Assembly (NCBI GenBank): GCA_938034445.1
Contig: CALHLD010000024.1
Span: forward strand, 62,001-126,000
Direction: 5' to 3'
DNA length: 64,000 bases
Origin: an uncultured archaeon
GTDB lineage: Archaea > Thermoproteota > Nitrososphaeria > JACIWG01
The first letter of the stretch is position 1. Each line of letters opens with the position of its first letter. The notes beneath the pieces were generated by a model that saw nothing but the letters and a program-made list of their open reading frames with translations, was not told the origin of the DNA and did no database searches. A program made the position numbers and the translations under genes. Positions 62,939-64,000 of this stretch are shown one piece after another.

Positions 62939-64000
62939 CTAAATCAAATAGAACTGGATCATTGGAAAAAACTGCTTTAACGGTAGCTAAAGGAATAAGT
63001 AATTTAGGTCTTTTACTCCGACCCTGTCTTCCTAAACTAACAGTTTCAGCAGAAACAATACCTAACATTGATAATTCATTCAACAAACCACTAACTCTCC
63101 TTGTTGTTAATTCAGGAATACCTAACTTTTTACATAGTTGTAAGTAATTATTATAAACGGCTCCGGTAGAGACGTTATCCTTTAATCCAGCTACACTAAG
63201 AACAACTAACTTACTGTGAAGTGGCAAGGATCTAAGTGCATCTACAAGTCTATCCTGATCAATTTTTAACAAAGCTTCACGAACATGCTCTTCATCAACA
63301 ATACTCAGATTTTTTCTTTCTGCTATTTCACCGGCAACACGTACAAGGTCAACAGCCCGTCTAGCATCACCATGTTCCGCAGCAGCGAGTGCCGCCGCTA
63401 AATTGAGAGCTGCTTCTGTAAAAACATTAGGTTGAAAACCGAGTCTAATTCTATCGGCTAAAATAACTTTCAATTCTTCTGCTGTATAGGGAGGAAAGAC
63501 TAATTCTTCTTCACTTAAGCTACTTAAAACTCTAGGATCCAAATATTCTTTAAAGGTTAAATCATTTGAGATACCAATAAGAGAAATAAAGACTCCTGAA
63601 AGTTTTTCGTTTGCTCGTGTAAGTTCATATAAAAGATCATCACCATGACTTTTTACTAAGAAATCAATTTCATCTAGAATTATAAGACCAGAGACTCGAT
63701 CCCTTGAAAGAGATTTAAAAATTCTATCAAAAATTTCACTTAAAGCAAGACCGGTATGAGGAACAGGAATATTAAAATCACGTGCAATCTCATATAATAC
63801 TCTATATTCTGTACCGGCCATACGAGTATTCACATACGCAAAACGTACACTTATAGATTTTGAAAATGCTACTTGACTTAATTTAGAAAAAACATACTTT
63901 GCAACTGCTGTTTTTCCTGTCCCAGTTTTGCCATAAAGGAAAATATTTGAAGGCCTTGCACCATGAAGAACAGGAGAAATAGTTTCAGCTACAATCCTAA
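62910..64000 (-). CDS. orc1: Orc1/Cdc6 replication initiator (5' end beyond window)
   Basis: The frame stays open past the track start to the right edge. Translation upstream of 63833 gives NIFLYGKTGTGKTAVAKYV, the Walker A. GLIILDEIDFLV is Walker B, VFPPYTAEELKVILADRI and GDARRAVDLVRVAGEIAE follow, then a C-terminal winged helix (VSTGAVYNNYLQLCKKLGI, TTRRVSGLLNELSMLG). At least 363 codons. Archaeal origins often lie next to such genes; any would be outside this window. Confidence 0.95.
   Translation of the reverse strand, partial: RIVAETISPVLHGARPSNIFLYGKTGTGKTAVAKYVFSKLSQVAFSKSISVRFAYVNTRMAGTEYRVLYEIARDFNIPVPHTGLALSEIFDRIFKSLSRDRVSGLIILDEIDFLVKSHGDDLLYELTRANEKLSGVFISLIGISNDLTFKEYLDPRVLSSLSEEELVFPPYTAEELKVILADRIRLGFQPNVFTEAALNLAAALAAAEHGDARRAVDLVRVAGEIAERKNLSIVDEEHVREALLKIDQDRLVDALRSLPLHSKLVVLSVAGLKDNVSTGAVYNNYLQLCKKLGIPELTTRRVSGLLNELSMLGIVSAETVSLGRQGRSKRPKLLIPLATVKAVFSNDPVLFDLVKYIEDYVE

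Overview
The window is AT-rich, densely coded archaeal chromosome. The archaeal assignment is secure. Markers include a proteasome alpha subunit, SBDS, the KEOPS subunits Kae1, Bud32 and Pcc1, RpoF, TFE, MBF1, NAC, L39e, L31e, S27e, L44e, aIF2-alpha, aIF5A, A-type ATPase subunits, Nop10, TiaS, Trm56, RNase P RNA and Rpp21, PriS/PriL, GINS51, PCNA, PolD small subunit and Orc1/Cdc6, plus tRNA introns of the bulge-helix type. The lineage is not settled. PolD (DP1) and a full helicase-nuclease Hef argue against a classical crenarchaeote. The seryl-tRNA synthetase is the rare zinc-dependent methanogenic-type enzyme. TTG starts are common, and GGTGAT-like ribosome binding sites about 6 nt from the start recur.

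Layout. 1-1.6 kb: left end of the exosome/proteasome superoperon (SBDS, psmA, COG1325). 1.7-8.1 kb: kae1-bud32-XTPase, then rps15-recJ-like-pcc1-serS-rps3ae. 8.1-13.1 kb: YchF-like GTPase, a flavoprotein disulfide-reductase homologue, L10e, TrmJ and a TGS protein with a decayed GTPase domain. 13-18.2 kb: HemK-like methyltransferase, Dim1/KsgA and A-ATPase D, B, A (minus strand). 18.3-24.3 kb: S19e-PDCD5-L39e-L31e, Rpp21, Nep1, three tRNAs, an SDR, MoaE, Nob1, NAD kinase and aIF5A. 24.4-31.3 kb: SRP54, L21e-RpoF-DUF655, NAC-PUA, MBF1-HflX-Trm56-TFE-HD. 31.3-35.9 kb: HTH/KaiC pair, initiator tRNA, TiaS, Lrp-type RAM domain, Tsr3, rnpB, GcvH and a small zinc ribbon. 36-41.7 kb: topoisomerase IA, small unknowns, an RNase H-fold protein and an XPD helicase. 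41.8-44.6 kb: a three-gene UbiD/AcnX operon that fits the archaeal modified mevalonate pathway. 44.6-48.7 kb: HD phosphohydrolase, thymidylate kinase, STT3/AglB. 48.7-53.9 kb: minus-strand replication/translation block PriL-PriS-GINS51-L44e-S27e-PCNA-aIF2a-Nop10. 54-56.5 kb: Hef and UPF0147. 56.5-61.4 kb: an accessory-looking interval that is looser, less AT-rich and has long non-coding gaps. It holds a radical SAM protein, an intron-containing tRNA-Ser, a decayed HD gene, tRNA-Leu and two tandem CPBP membrane proteases. 61.4-64 kb: PolD small subunit, convergent with a truncated Orc1/Cdc6.

The genes serve a few linked tasks: ribosome and small-subunit rRNA maturation (Dim1, Nep1, Tsr3, Nob1, SBDS, Nop10), tRNA modification and processing (KEOPS, TrmJ, Trm56, TiaS, RNase P), replication and repair (primase, GINS, PCNA, PolD, Orc1, Hef, XPD, topo IA) and isoprenoid precursor synthesis. 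The most notable sequence-level observations are two SD-led genes whose only plausible starts are AUU and AUC (psmA, DUF655), a near-textbook bulge-helix-bulge intron in the T-loop of tRNA-His, a 12-nt intron in tRNA-Ser, the UbiD/AcnX operon, a predicted C/D-like small RNA and a leaderless micro-ORF in otherwise empty spacers.
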